From: WHSP01 sp040905505 | GTDB lineage: Bacteria; Gemmatimonadota; Gemmatimonadetes; Longimicrobiales; Longimicrobiaceae | Reading direction: 5' to 3' | Length of the DNA: 64,000 nt | Assembly: GCA_040905505.1 (NCBI GenBank) | Contig: JBBDRL010000109.1 | Location: forward strand, 1-64,000 | Shown: in pieces, positions 26,139-34,474 of the stretch | Layout: each line of letters opens with the position of its first letter | Position numbering within the stretch: position 1 is the first letter of the stretch | Position numbers and translations under genes: made by a program | The notes under the pieces: model-generated | What the model was told of the DNA's origin: nothing | Databases searched by the model: none | Seen by the model: the letters and a program-made list of their open reading frames with translations, nothing else

Positions 26139-26166
26139 TCGACAACCCGCGTGAACACTGTGATAT
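26139..26166 (+). promoter_or_regulatory. Candidate promoter upstream of the DUF4168 gene
   Basis: TCGACA (26139-26144) and TGATAT (26161-26166) are 16 bases apart. A transcript from about 26173 would run through the hairpin at 26205-26258 before reaching the DUF4168 gene at 26380. Confidence 0.4.
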
Positions 26167-26204
26167 GTCAGCACATCGATACGCCTGGAAAAGGGATTGG
26201 CGAA

Positions 26205-26258
26205 TGTGGAACGCCCCGTGCCTCGAAGGGGCCACCACGCACGGGGCGTTCACATTTT
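26205..26258 (+). terminator. Strong hairpin with short T tract in the DUF4168 leader
   Basis: A perfect 13-bp stem (26209-26221 with 26239-26251), extended by three more pairs around one bulged base, is followed by ACATTTT. No gene on this strand ends upstream, so it would either attenuate the gene at 26380 or end a small RNA of about 85 bases. The T tract is only four bases, so terminator strength is uncertain. Confidence 0.5.
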
Positions 26259-26379
26259 CGCCTCGGCCTGCCATCCGGGGTGTTCCGCTGCGAAGGAACC
26301 GGCCCACGGAGTGGCGCGCGAGGCAGGGAGTCGCCCTGCCGGCGATCGAGTTACCCGTCATTTCAACGAGGAGCTGTAG

Positions 26380-26781
26380 ATGCACACTCGAATCACTCGA
26401 ATTCTCGTCCTTTCGGCCGTTGTTACGCTGTTGACCTTTGCAGGGGCGCCGGAGGCGATTGCGCAGGAGGCCGCACCACCGCCGACATCCGGATCGGTGG
26501 AATTGACGAACACAGAGCTGGAAGATTTCGCAGAGGCGTACGTCGAGGTACAGGAGATCGGGATGGCGCATCAGGAGGCACTCGCCGCCGCGGCCTCGGC
26601 AGAGGAAGCGCAGGCGCTCCAGGCGCAGGCTTCCGAAGAAATGGCGGCGGCCGTTCAGTCACACGGTGTGACGCCCGAGGAGTATACGGAAGTGGTGAAC
26701 GCGCTGAATCAGGACGAGGAGCTGCTGCTGCGCTTCTCCATCATCCTAGAGGAACTGGGGTATTCAGAGGACGGGAGATAG
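26380..26781 (+). CDS. DUF4168 domain protein (secreted)
   Basis: A 133-residue exported protein: signal peptide to about residue 28 (FAGAPEAIAQ), then the DUF4168 helical pattern with TNTELEDFAEAYVEVQEIGM, an alanine- and glutamate-rich middle (AAAASAEEAQALQAQASEEM) and GVTPEEYTEVVNALNQDEEL. Members occur in the periplasm of many bacteria with unknown function. The ATG at 26380 has GAGGAG upstream. Its leader holds a strong hairpin, and a bidirectional terminator lies after it. Confidence 0.78.
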   Translation: MHTRITRILVLSAVVTLLTFAGAPEAIAQEAAPPPTSGSVELTNTELEDFAEAYVEVQEIGMAHQEALAAAASAEEAQALQAQASEEMAAAVQSHGVTPEEYTEVVNALNQDEELLLRFSIILEELGYSEDGR

Positions 26782-26840
26782 AGACCGCGCCATGCGGAGC
26801 ATTTCGGCAGCCGTAATGTGATGAAGCCGGAATGTGTGTG

Positions 26841-26873
26841 CGGCCGGAGGGGAGCGGATTCCCCCTCCGGCCG
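26841..26873. terminator. Bidirectional terminator hairpin between convergent genes
   Basis: A 12-bp GC-rich stem (26841-26852 with 26862-26873) with a short loop lies between the DUF4168 gene (plus strand) and the 52-residue membrane protein gene (minus strand). T tracts are weak on both sides; position between two convergent stops is the main support. Confidence 0.5.
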
Positions 26874-26927
26874 TCGGCGTTGTTGCCATCATTGGCTTGC
26901 GAACACCTCGGCGTCGTGACTGTGTCG

Positions 26928-27086
26928 TTAGACCTGTGCCCTGATCTTCTGCACGACCCAGATCGCAAAGAGAATGAGCGCCCCGATCCACAGAAGGTGG
27001 AGCGCCGCTCCGAGAACCCACCCCACCACCTCCGCCACCGCCCACAAAGCGATCAGCAGGATCGCCACTATGATTAGCCAGTTCAT
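26928..27086 (-). CDS. Small membrane protein, lmo0937/DUF5670-like (52 aa)
   Basis: A 52-residue hydrophobic protein beginning MNWLIIVAILLIALWAVAEV and ending in a basic tail (VVQKIRAQV), with two membrane helices. The length, the tryptophan near the start and the two-helix layout match the lmo0937 family of tiny stress-associated membrane proteins. The ATG at 27086 has a clear GGAGG seven bases upstream, which strongly supports it being a real gene. Function unknown. Confidence 0.72.
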   Translation of the reverse strand: MNWLIIVAILLIALWAVAEVVGWVLGAALHLLWIGALILFAIWVVQKIRAQV

Positions 27087-27283
27087 TCGCTACCTCCAGT
27101 TGAAGTTCAGAGGCGGATTTCAAGCACGAAGCGTTCCCGCCGGTAACCGAGCACCGGCCTCCGCCATTCCGCGCTACCGAACGCCAGTGAGATCCGTCGC
27201 CCTTGACCGTTCGGCCATCCCGGGTGAAAGATGATGCGTCAACCCTGCCCAGCACTCCTCTTCTTCATCGGGGGTCGTCTTCC

Positions 27284-28345
27284 ATGATGCCATCACCTCG
27301 CACCGCCGTCTCGGTCGGGCTTCTGATCGCCTTCGCCACCGCCGTGGAAGCGCAGCAGCCTCAGCAGTGGCCAGCCGAGCCCTACCGCGCCACGGGAGAC
27401 TCGTGGGGTACGCTTCCCAATGGCATGGAGTGGGGTGCCACCAGCACGATCGACGTCGCGCCCGACGGGCAAACGATCTGGGTCGCCGAAAGATGCGGCG
27501 CGAACGACTGCCGCGGCGTCTCCGATCGCCCCACCATCTTCCACATGGACTTCGACGGAAACGTTCTCCATGCTTTCGGCGAGGGACTCGTCAACTGGCC
27601 CCACGGCTTCGATGTGGACCACGAGGGCAACGTCTGGGTGACCGACGGACGAGACGACCGCGCCCTTTCCGCCGCCGAGGGCACGGCTACGACCGCCGCC
27701 ACCGTGACCGGCCACCAGGTCCTCAAGTTCAGCCCGACCGGCGAGCTCCTCCTGACACTCGGCGATCCGGGGGGCGGCACCCGCCCCTCCAGCTACTTCT
27801 GGCAGCCCAATGACGTCCAGGTCGCTCCAAACGGTGACATCTTCGTCGCCGAAGGCCATTCCTCCGCGGACGGATCTACCGCGCGCGTCCTGAAGTTCGA
27901 CGGCGAAGGCGAGTTCATCACCGCTTGGGGCGAGCTCGGCACCGCCGACGGCCAGTTCGACCAGCCGCACGCGCTCGAAATGGATTCGCAGGGCCGCCTC
28001 TTCGTCGCCGACCGCGGGAACAGCCGCATCCAGATCTTCACCCAGGACGGCGAACACCTCGCCACCTGGACGCAGTTCGGTCGTCCGAGCGGCCTTTTCA
28101 TCGACGAGAACGACATCCTCTACGCGACCGACTCCGAGTCCAATACCCGCCGCAATCCGGGCTGGCGACGCGGGGTCTACATCGGCAGCGTTCGCGACGG
28201 TTGGGTCAGCGAATTCATCTCCGACCCCGAGCCTGATCCGGATGACTCCGGCACCAGCGGCGGAGAAGGTGTCGCCGTCGACGCGACCGGCGCCGTCTAC
28301 ACCGCCGAGGTCGGACCGCGCCGCGTGAGGAAGTTCGTCAGGTAG
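27284..28345 (+). CDS. Secreted NHL-repeat (six-bladed propeller) protein
   Basis: A 353-residue exported protein: signal peptide (VSVGLLIAFATAVEAQQ), then repeated NHL blades such as NWPHGFDVDHEGNVWVTDGR, WQPNDVQVAPNGDIFVAEGH, DQPHALEMDSQGRLFVADRG and GEGVAVDATGAVYTAEVG. The fold resembles peptidyl-alpha-hydroxyglycine alpha-amidating lyase-like proteins, common in Gemmatimonadota, but catalytic residues cannot be assigned. ATG at 27284 (GGGGG upstream). A fragment of a related gene lies at 14401-14529. Confidence 0.82.
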   Translation: MMPSPRTAVSVGLLIAFATAVEAQQPQQWPAEPYRATGDSWGTLPNGMEWGATSTIDVAPDGQTIWVAERCGANDCRGVSDRPTIFHMDFDGNVLHAFGEGLVNWPHGFDVDHEGNVWVTDGRDDRALSAAEGTATTAATVTGHQVLKFSPTGELLLTLGDPGGGTRPSSYFWQPNDVQVAPNGDIFVAEGHSSADGSTARVLKFDGEGEFITAWGELGTADGQFDQPHALEMDSQGRLFVADRGNSRIQIFTQDGEHLATWTQFGRPSGLFIDENDILYATDSESNTRRNPGWRRGVYIGSVRDGWVSEFISDPEPDPDDSGTSGGEGVAVDATGAVYTAEVGPRRVRKFVR

Positions 28346-28396
28346 CACGGCCGGCGCAGGCTCGGAAAGCCATTTCCCGGCCCGACGCCCCGTTCC

Positions 28397-28424
28397 TTGA
28401 CAATACGCCCCGGGGGTATATATT
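28397..28424 (+). promoter_or_regulatory. Promoter of the copper operon
   Basis: TTGACA (28397-28402) and TATATT (28419-28424), 16 bases apart, form a near-ideal sigma-70-type promoter for the cupredoxin-copA-csoR operon. The spacer is filled by one arm of the CsoR-type palindrome, so a bound repressor would block RNA polymerase. Confidence 0.8.
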
Positions 28425-28448
28425 GCCGATACCCCCGGGGCGTATTGT
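28400..28448. promoter_or_regulatory. CsoR-type operator, long inverted repeat
   Basis: Two perfect 20-bp arms (28400-28419 and 28429-28448) flank a 9-base centre. Each arm contains GCCCCGGGGGTAT or its complement, the GC-tract flanked by TA that typifies CsoR/RcnR-family operators, so the site holds two half-operators facing each other. One lies between -35 and -10, the other at the start of the transcript. The csoR-like gene is the third gene of the operon, fitting autoregulated copper-responsive repression. Confidence 0.82.
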
Positions 28449-28496
28449 TTCGTTCGGGTCTCGACGGGGGTTCACGCCTTGCCTGTGGGAGGGGGT

Positions 28497-28874
28497 ATGA
28501 CACCGACGGAGATGCTGGTAATACTGGTGGCGATCGCGGCGATCGTTTGGGTGAACTGGTACTTCTTCGTGGCCGGTGGAGCGGAAGCCGCGGCTTCTTT
28601 TTCGAGTGGGGTTCAGGAGGTCACGATAAGGGTGCAGGGTGGCTACGAACCTTCGCGCGTGCTGGTGCGGCGAGGCAAGCCGGTGCGGCTGATCTTCGAT
28701 CGTCAGGAGACGTCTGGGTGTTCCGAGGAGGTTGTTATTCCGGACTTCGGCGTCCGGCGATTCCTTGCCCCGTACGAGCGGACGGCGATCGAGGTCACTC
28801 CCGAAGAGGCGGGCACGTATGAGTTCACCTGCGGCATGAGCATGTTGCGAGGCCGTCTAGTGGTGGAGGAATAG
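28497..28874 (+). CDS. Membrane-anchored cupredoxin-domain copper-binding protein
   Basis: A 125-residue protein with one N-terminal membrane helix (MLVILVAIAAIVWVNWYFFV) and a plastocyanin-like domain: VTIRVQGGYEPSRVLVRRGK, VRLIFDRQETSGCSEEVVIP and TYEFTCGMSMLRGRLVVEE. Probable copper ligands are the cysteine in SGCSEE and the CGMSM cluster. It is the first gene of the copper operon, 4 bases before copA, and most likely hands periplasmic copper on or buffers it. ATG at 28497 with GGGAGGGGG upstream. Confidence 0.82.
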   Translation: MTPTEMLVILVAIAAIVWVNWYFFVAGGAEAAASFSSGVQEVTIRVQGGYEPSRVLVRRGKPVRLIFDRQETSGCSEEVVIPDFGVRRFLAPYERTAIEVTPEEAGTYEFTCGMSMLRGRLVVEE

Positions 28875-28878
28875 AGAG

Positions 28879-31308
28879 ATGAAGACCAGAACTGAAGGCG
28901 CGGCGGCCTCCGGGGCTGACGCGGCGGTTGTGGCGAATGGGCGAGCGGACCGCCAGGTGAAGGTGACGATACCCGTGAGGGGGATGACGTGCGCCGCCTG
29001 CAGTTCTCGCGTCCAGCGTGCCCTCACCAGGACTCCCGGTGTCGGCGAGGCGGCGGTGAACCTGATGATGGGGAGCGCCGTCGTCACCTATGACGAGGGT
29101 GCGGTACAGCCGAACCAGTTGGTGTCGATCATCCAGGACACGGGCTACGAGGCCGGGCTGCCCCGGGTGGAGCAGAGTGCTTTCGAGGAGCAGGAGTCGC
29201 AGGACCGGACGCAGGAGGAGGAGTTCCGGTCATTCCGACGCAAGGCGATCATCAGTCTGATCGCGGCGGCCATCGGGATGATCATCTCCATGCCGGTCAT
29301 GAGCGCGAGCGCCGCGGCCGGTCATGCGCTCGCCGGAGAGGGGCGGCCCGCCGATCCTTTCCTGACCTGGACGCACGGTGTGATCGACCCCTGGGTGCAG
29401 GGTCTGGTCCCGTGGCTGTACGGGATCGATCCGCAGATTCTCGTTTACCTCCTGCTGGCTCTCACGGTGCTCGTCATGAGCTGGGCGGGGCGGCATTTCT
29501 ATACCCGCGCATGGGCTGCGTTCCGGCATCATGCGGCGGACATGAACACACTCGTGGCCCTGGGGACGGGTGCCGCCTTTCTGTTCTCGCTGATCGCGAC
29601 CTTCTTTCCGGAGGTCTTCGTCAGCAGGGGTCTCAATCCCGACGTCTACTACGAGGCGGTCCTCTTCATTATCGGGCTGATCCTGGTCGGCAACATGTTC
29701 GAGGCACGCGCCAAGCGTCAGACCTCGCGGGCGTTGCGCAAGCTGATGGACCTGCGGCCGAGTATCGCCCGCGTCATTCGTAGCGACGTGGAGATGGACC
29801 TGCCGGTCGAGGAAGTCGTGGCGGACGACGTCGTCGTAGTGCGGCCTGGAGAGCGGATCCCGGTCGACGGCGAGGTGGTGTCAGGATCGTCCGCCGTGGA
29901 CGAGTCGATGTTGACCGGCGAGAGTCTACCGGTCGAGAAGGGAGCGGGCGACCGGGTGATCGGCGGCACGATCAACCGCACGGGTGCTTTCCGCTACCGG
30001 GCGACCAATCTGGGCGCCGATAGCATGCTCGCGCAGATCGTGAAGCTCATGCGGGATGCACAGGGTTCGCGAGCCCCGATCCAGCGTCTCGTCGATCGGG
30101 TGACGGGAGTCTTCGTGCCGGTGGTGATCTCCCTCGCCATCGCGACCTTCGCGGTCTGGTTCGTCGCGGCTGAGAGCGCGCCGCTCGTGCGGGCGTTCGC
30201 GGCGTCCATCGCCGTGCTGATCATCGCATGTCCCTGTGCGATGGGGCTCGCGGTCCCGACCGCGGTCATGGTGGCGACGGGGAAGGGGGCGGAAGCCGGC
30301 ATTCTGATCAAGGGCGGTGAAGCGCTTCAGCGGGCTCGTGATGTCCAGATCGTCGTGCTCGACAAGACCGGTACGGTAACCGAGGGCCGACCGGCGCTGA
30401 CCGACGTGCTGCCCGACCCGAACGCCGGGCTTACGGCCGAACGCCTGCTCGCCCTGGTCGCATCCCTCGAGGCCTGGTCCGAGCACCCACTGGCGGAGGC
30501 GATCGTTCGCCACGCCGACGAACTGGAATTGCCGCGGCTGCCTGTCGAAGATTTCGAATCGCGAACCGGGATGGGGGCGGTCGGGGTGGTCGATGGGGCC
30601 GCGCTCGCCGTCGGCAACGATCGCTTGATGGGCGATTACGCCATCGACGTCACTCCGCTCCAGGACGAGGTGACGCGCCTTTCCGAGCGCGGCCGCACGG
30701 CGATGTACGTCGCCGCCGACGGACGCCTGGCGGGCGTGCTCGCGGTGGCGGACCCGGTCAAGGAGACCTCGCGAGAGGCGATCCGGCGACTGCATGCGAT
30801 GGGTCTGGACGTGGTAATGCTCACGGGCGACAACCGTAGAACTGCCGAGGCCGTCGCGCGAGAGGCGGGGATCGACCGTGTGGTAGCTGAGGTCCTCCCT
30901 GAAGGAAAGGTCGCGGAGATCCGTCGCTTGCAGTCGGAGGGCCGTGTGGTCGCCATGGTCGGCGACGGGATCAACGATGCACCGGCCCTGTCGCAGGCAG
31001 ACGTGGGCATCGCCCTCGGTACCGGGACCGATATCGCCGCCGAGGCCGGCGACGTGGTTCTCATGCGCGGCGATCTGACAGGCGTCGCCTCCGCGATACG
31101 ACTATCGCGCCGCACGTTGGGAACGATGAAGCAGAACCTCTTCTGGGCCTTCGTCTACAACACGCTGGGAATTCCGATCGCGGCCGGCGTCCTCTACCCG
31201 GCCTTCGGCATTCTGCTCAGCCCGGTCCTGGCCAGCGCCGCGATGGCGTTCAGCTCGGTCAGCGTGGTGACCAACAGCCTGCGGCTCCGAACCGTCCGCT
31301 TGAGCTGA
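28879..31308 (+). CDS. copA: Copper-exporting P1B-type ATPase
   Basis: An 809-residue P-type ATPase that pumps Cu(I) out of the cytoplasm. It has one heavy-metal-associated domain (GMTCAACSSRV, Cys38 and Cys41), eight membrane segments, the metal-pathway motif IIACPCAMGLAVPTAV, the phosphorylation site LDKTGTVTEG, the SEHPLAEAIV motif of the nucleotide domain, GDGINDAPAL, and the P1B-1 signature residues YNTLGIPIAAG and MAFSSVSVVTNSLRLR that mark Cu(I). All motifs are intact. It lies in the cupredoxin-copA-csoR operon under the palindromic operator. Confidence 0.95.
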   Translation: MKTRTEGAAASGADAAVVANGRADRQVKVTIPVRGMTCAACSSRVQRALTRTPGVGEAAVNLMMGSAVVTYDEGAVQPNQLVSIIQDTGYEAGLPRVEQSAFEEQESQDRTQEEEFRSFRRKAIISLIAAAIGMIISMPVMSASAAAGHALAGEGRPADPFLTWTHGVIDPWVQGLVPWLYGIDPQILVYLLLALTVLVMSWAGRHFYTRAWAAFRHHAADMNTLVALGTGAAFLFSLIATFFPEVFVSRGLNPDVYYEAVLFIIGLILVGNMFEARAKRQTSRALRKLMDLRPSIARVIRSDVEMDLPVEEVVADDVVVVRPGERIPVDGEVVSGSSAVDESMLTGESLPVEKGAGDRVIGGTINRTGAFRYRATNLGADSMLAQIVKLMRDAQGSRAPIQRLVDRVTGVFVPVVISLAIATFAVWFVAAESAPLVRAFAASIAVLIIACPCAMGLAVPTAVMVATGKGAEAGILIKGGEALQRARDVQIVVLDKTGTVTEGRPALTDVLPDPNAGLTAERLLALVASLEAWSEHPLAEAIVRHADELELPRLPVEDFESRTGMGAVGVVDGAALAVGNDRLMGDYAIDVTPLQDEVTRLSERGRTAMYVAADGRLAGVLAVADPVKETSREAIRRLHAMGLDVVMLTGDNRRTAEAVAREAGIDRVVAEVLPEGKVAEIRRLQSEGRVVAMVGDGINDAPALSQADVGIALGTGTDIAAEAGDVVLMRGDLTGVASAIRLSRRTLGTMKQNLFWAFVYNTLGIPIAAGVLYPAFGILLSPVLASAAMAFSSVSVVTNSLRLRTVRLS

Positions 31309-31403
31309 GGTTCGGAAATCGGGAGCAGGCACGCCCCGCCGCGAACAGAGTCCCTGATGCACCCGTACCGGACGTGTCCTGAAGAATGGATCGAGAGGAT
31401 CTG

Positions 31404-31778
31404 ATGAGAACGGAAGATGAACAGGTGGAGCGAGGCACGGCGGGCATCCCTCAACACGAGGGCGATGCGGGCGAAGATGAACACTGCGAGCGGCTCGCCG
31501 TCGGGGTCGATCCCGACGTCAAGGATCGTAATCTCAAGCGCCTGCGGCGCATCGAGGGCCAGGTCCGCGGTCTGCACCGGATGGTCGACGAGGAGCGCTA
31601 CTGCGCCGACGTCCTGACGCAGATCTCATCCGTGCACCAGGCGTTGCGGAGCGTCGGCCGCGAGCTGGTCCGCAATCACCTCAAACATTGCGGAGCGACC
31701 GCGATACGGAGCGGCGGGGAGGACGCCGAGCAGATGTATGACGAGGTGGTCGACATGATGTTCAAGCACATCCGGTGA
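31404..31778 (+). CDS. csoR: CsoR-family copper-sensing repressor
   Basis: A 124-residue helical regulator of the CsoR/RcnR (DUF156) family: DRNLKRLRRIEGQVRGLHRM, RYCADVLTQISSVHQALRSV and ELVRNHLKHCGATAIRSG. The Cys in YCADVL and the His and Cys in NHLKHC supply the C-H-C set that binds Cu(I) in CsoR; the N terminus has an extra 35 acidic residues. ATG at 31404 has GAGAGGA upstream, better than an in-frame ATG at 31386. Copper binding should release the operator at 28400-28448 and switch on the operon. Confidence 0.92.
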   Translation: MRTEDEQVERGTAGIPQHEGDAGEDEHCERLAVGVDPDVKDRNLKRLRRIEGQVRGLHRMVDEERYCADVLTQISSVHQALRSVGRELVRNHLKHCGATAIRSGGEDAEQMYDEVVDMMFKHIR

Positions 31779-31814
31779 GCTGCTCCGGTCGCACCTCCTG
31801 CGGGCTTCGGGAAC

Positions 31815-32576
31815 CTACCAGTCAGCGCCCCCTATTGCGATCACCGGCGGCCACACCAGCGTATCCTGCCGCTCGGAGTAGTGGAGAAGCGGTGGACCGT
31901 CAGGAAGGGAGATCCGGTGAGCGGAGGCGACGGAGTTGGTCTCGACGATGGCTTCGGCTCGCTGGAGCGGCCACGGCCGGTGATGGATCTCCCCCCGCAG
32001 TATCGTTCCATTCCGTAGTACGCTGTAGAGGGCGTAGCGCTCCGACAGGAAGTGCTCGAGCGATCCCGCTTCCGCCTGGAATACGTCGCCTTCCGGTCGA
32101 TAGCGCGCCATGAACTCTGCCCCCGTCGCATCCTGCCTTCGACTACGGTATCGAACCCACCCGTCGGTGCCCGCTTCGACATGCATATCGGCCGTGTAGT
32201 AGGGCAGGCGATAGCCGATCCGCGCGCCCAGAACAGCCAGCCGACTGCCGGCGTCGAGGCTGAAGAAGTGAATCCCCGGCTTGCCTTTGAACCGGACGTA
32301 GGTCCGCAGGTTCATCTCCGGGAATTCGGAGAGTCCAGGGACCGGCGGAAGGAAACGGGCGTGCAGGCCGGTGAGTCGAAACGGGGTCAGGCCCACCCAG
32401 GCGCTTCCCTCGAATTCCTCCAGCACCAGTTCCCGCGGTACGAGCGGACGCAGGGCGTCGGCGGGCACCGGCCAGTGGGCGAACAGCAGCTGCCGCCAGC
32501 TCTGGAACATGACCCACGGCGCCCGCGGTAGTGGCCAGGGCCGGTGAGACGTAGTCTCAAGGATTTCGTGAGACAT
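31815..32576 (-). CDS. DUF2071 (YqjF-like) family protein
   Basis: A 253-residue protein of the DUF2071 family, related in fold to acetoacetate decarboxylase. Typical pieces are WVMFQSWRQLLFAHWPVPAD, WVGLTPFRLTGLHARFLPPV, FPEMNLRTYVRFKGKPGIHF, FFSLDAGSRLAVLGARIGYR and FLSERYALYSVLRNG. Function is unknown; family members are often annotated as YqjF. It is transcribed away from the copper operon and lies just after (downstream of) the CNNM/CorC transporter gene on the minus strand, separated by 59 bases. Confidence 0.85.
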   Translation of the reverse strand: MSHEILETTSHRPWPLPRAPWVMFQSWRQLLFAHWPVPADALRPLVPRELVLEEFEGSAWVGLTPFRLTGLHARFLPPVPGLSEFPEMNLRTYVRFKGKPGIHFFSLDAGSRLAVLGARIGYRLPYYTADMHVEAGTDGWVRYRSRRQDATGAEFMARYRPEGDVFQAEAGSLEHFLSERYALYSVLRNGTILRGEIHHRPWPLQRAEAIVETNSVASAHRISLPDGPPLLHYSERQDTLVWPPVIAIGGADW

Positions 32577-32635
32577 CTGGGTCGATGATGGGGTGTCGCA
32601 TCACGCGCCCGGTCGGGCGCCGCGAAGGGCGTTGC

Positions 32636-33880
32636 CTACTCGTCCCCTGGCGGCTCGTTGCCGTCCGTGAGGGTGAGCGCGACGCGAGCGATGCGCCGTC
32701 CGTCCATCGAGATCACTCGCAATCTGCCGCCGGGAAACGCGACTTCGTCGCCGGCCTGCGCGATCCGCCCGAGCGCACCGAAAACGAAGCCGCCGACGGT
32801 GTCGAATACATCCTCTGGTAGTTCGAGATCGTAGCGATCGTTGACGTCGGACAGCGGCACCCCACCAGAGATCCGGGTCTCGCCGCTCGCCTCTTCCTCG
32901 AATGGCAGCGGCTCGATCTCGTGCTCGTCCTGGATCTCGCCCACGATCTCCTCGATGAGGTCCTCCAGCGTGACCAGACCCGCTGTCCCTCCGAACTCGT
33001 CCAGCACGATAGCCATCTTGATTCGCTCCTGCCGCATCTCTCGGATCAGGTCCTCCGCCGACTTCGTCTCCGGTACGAACTGCGGCGGTCGCATGATCTC
33101 GCGAAGATTGCGCACCCCTTCCCGCTCTGCCCGCCATAGATCACGCGCCAGTACGATGCCGATCACCCGGTCCAGACTTCCTTCGAAGACCGGCAGCCGC
33201 AGATGACCACGGTCCAGCATGATGTCCTCCACTTCGGCGAGCGACGCGTCGGCCGACGTCGCCACCACGGAGGTGCGGGGGGTCATCACGGTGCCGACGC
33301 GCACGTCCTCGAGATTCATGACGTTGCTCACCACCTGCCATTCGTCCTCGTCGATGGTTCCCTCCCGGCGCCCGATCTCCGCCATGACCTCCAGCTCCGA
33401 TCGACTGACGGTGACCGTCGTCCCCCCGCCGCGCGTCAGCAATCGATTGAATATGGCGAGCGGCACCAGCACCGGCTTCATCACCACGATCATCACCCGC
33501 AGGGTATGCGCGGTGAAGCTGGCGAGCCGCTTCCAGTACGTCGCGCCGAGCGTTTTGGGGATGATCTCCGAGAACAGTAGGATGGCCAGGGTCAGCAGTG
33601 CGGAGAAGAGGGCGACCCAGCGGCTGCCGAAGACCTGAAGGGCGACCGCGCCACCCATGGAAGCGCCGACGGTGTGTGCGATGGTATTGAGCGTCAGAAT
33701 GGCGGCGATCGGCTCTTCGATGTTCGTGCGCATCCGGCCGAGCATCACGCCGACGGGGTCTCCGCGCTCCTGGAGTACGGCGATGTGTGAATGCGTGATC
33801 GAGAGCAGTACGGCTTCGAGCACCGAGCACAGAAAGGAAATCGCCAGCGCGAAGCCGACGACCAGAAAGAGAGTCGTCAT
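32636..33880 (-). CDS. CNNM/CorC family divalent-cation transport protein
   Basis: A 414-residue protein with a DUF21/CNNM membrane domain (residues 1-150, including LTLNTIAHTVGASMGGAVAL and LFSEIIPKTLGATYWKRLAS), a paired CBS region (VGTVMTPRTSVVATSADASL, FGGTAGLVTLEDLIEEIVGE) and a C-terminal CorC_HlyC domain (FDTVGGFVFGALGRIAQAGD). Family members take part in Mg2+ efflux or homeostasis. Older databases label such genes hemolysin. It starts at 33880 and diverges from the sulfite reductase operon across a long regulatory gap. Confidence 0.88.
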   Translation of the reverse strand: MTTLFLVVGFALAISFLCSVLEAVLLSITHSHIAVLQERGDPVGVMLGRMRTNIEEPIAAILTLNTIAHTVGASMGGAVALQVFGSRWVALFSALLTLAILLFSEIIPKTLGATYWKRLASFTAHTLRVMIVVMKPVLVPLAIFNRLLTRGGGTTVTVSRSELEVMAEIGRREGTIDEDEWQVVSNVMNLEDVRVGTVMTPRTSVVATSADASLAEVEDIMLDRGHLRLPVFEGSLDRVIGIVLARDLWRAEREGVRNLREIMRPPQFVPETKSAEDLIREMRQERIKMAIVLDEFGGTAGLVTLEDLIEEIVGEIQDEHEIEPLPFEEEASGETRISGGVPLSDVNDRYDLELPEDVFDTVGGFVFGALGRIAQAGDEVAFPGGRLRVISMDGRRIARVALTLTDGNEPPGDE

Positions 33881-34174
33881 CGTTGCCTGCGGCGGAGCTC
33901 GTGCAGCGCCGGACTGCCGCTGAAGAGTCGGCCTGAGCGGCTGAATACACCAGCGGCAGGGGCGCGGTACGTTGCGCGAATCGCGGCTTCGCTTCTAGCT
34001 CCGGACCCGTGGCCCCACCCGACAAGGCTGGGCGCGGAGCACATCGGCCGTCTGGCCGGAGGTCGGAGCGAGCAGGACGGAGGTTTCTCGCTCACGGATC
34101 GAATATAACCTCGTTGGTAGACACCCTCAATCGGAGCACCCCGCACCCCGGGGAGCATGCGCTTGCTGGATGCG

Positions 34175-34199
34175 CCGGCAAACAGACACCGGCAAACAG
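34175..34199. repeat. 11-bp direct repeat upstream of the sulfite reductase promoter
   Basis: CCGGCAAACAG occurs at 34175-34185 and again at 34189-34199, a 14-base period that ends 8 bases before the -35 element at 34208. Such a placement is typical of an activator binding site; the protein is unknown. Confidence 0.6.
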
Positions 34200-34207
34200 G
34201 CCCCTCC

Positions 34208-34235
34208 TTGACAAGGGAGCAACGGAACCTATAGC
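34208..34235 (+). promoter_or_regulatory. Promoter of the sulfite reductase/siroheme operon
   Basis: TTGACA (34208-34213) and TATAGC (34230-34235), 16 bases apart. Transcription should begin near 34242, leaving a 300-base untranslated leader before the sulfite reductase gene. Confidence 0.7.
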
Positions 34236-34346
34236 ATTCCGTGACTGCGATGTCGTGATAGCAGATTCATACGGTCCAGCGCAAACCAGATCCAGAAGTC
34301 GTGATTCACCCACGTAACCGCTCCTGTCGTTGTTGTGCGATGTCCG

Positions 34347-34440
34347 CCTGTCCCATGTGCCGGGACGGGGGGTGGAGCTTGTGCGCGGGTATACAGGGCG
34401 GTGAGATGTAACGCCTGATTCCAAGCTGGCTCTTCCACCC
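34347..34440 (+). promoter_or_regulatory. Structured leader RNA with anti-terminator-like stem, type unknown
   Basis: Pairing by eye: a first hairpin 34347-34354/34362-34369; then a stem 34370-34376/34434-34440 extended by 34377-34381/34422-34426 after a 7-base bulge on the 3' side, and an inner hairpin 34394-34400/34412-34417. The last strand (34434-34440) shares CCC with the terminator that follows. It does not match SAM, SAH, cobalamin or T-box elements as I know them. Confidence 0.55.
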
Positions 34441-34471
34441 GGTCCGTCGGTATGCGGATCGGGCTTTTTTT
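34438..34471 (+). terminator. Intrinsic terminator in the sulfite reductase leader (first of two)
   Basis: A 9-bp stem (34438-34446 with 34455-34463, one G-T pair) is followed by seven T residues at 34465-34471. No plus-strand gene ends upstream, so it can only regulate the operon that follows. Confidence 0.8.
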
Positions 34472-34474
34472 GTG

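Noticed and set aside
34160..34215. SAM-IV-like CCGGCAA strings
   Set aside because: They form a direct repeat upstream of the promoter, so are not in the transcript, and the rest of the SAM-IV core is missing.
34370..34440. T-box resemblance (GGGTGGA and a 7-base bulge with TGGC)
   Set aside because: In T-boxes the UGGN bulge is on the 5' strand of the antiterminator; here it is on the 3' strand, and no Stem I or specifier loop could be found.
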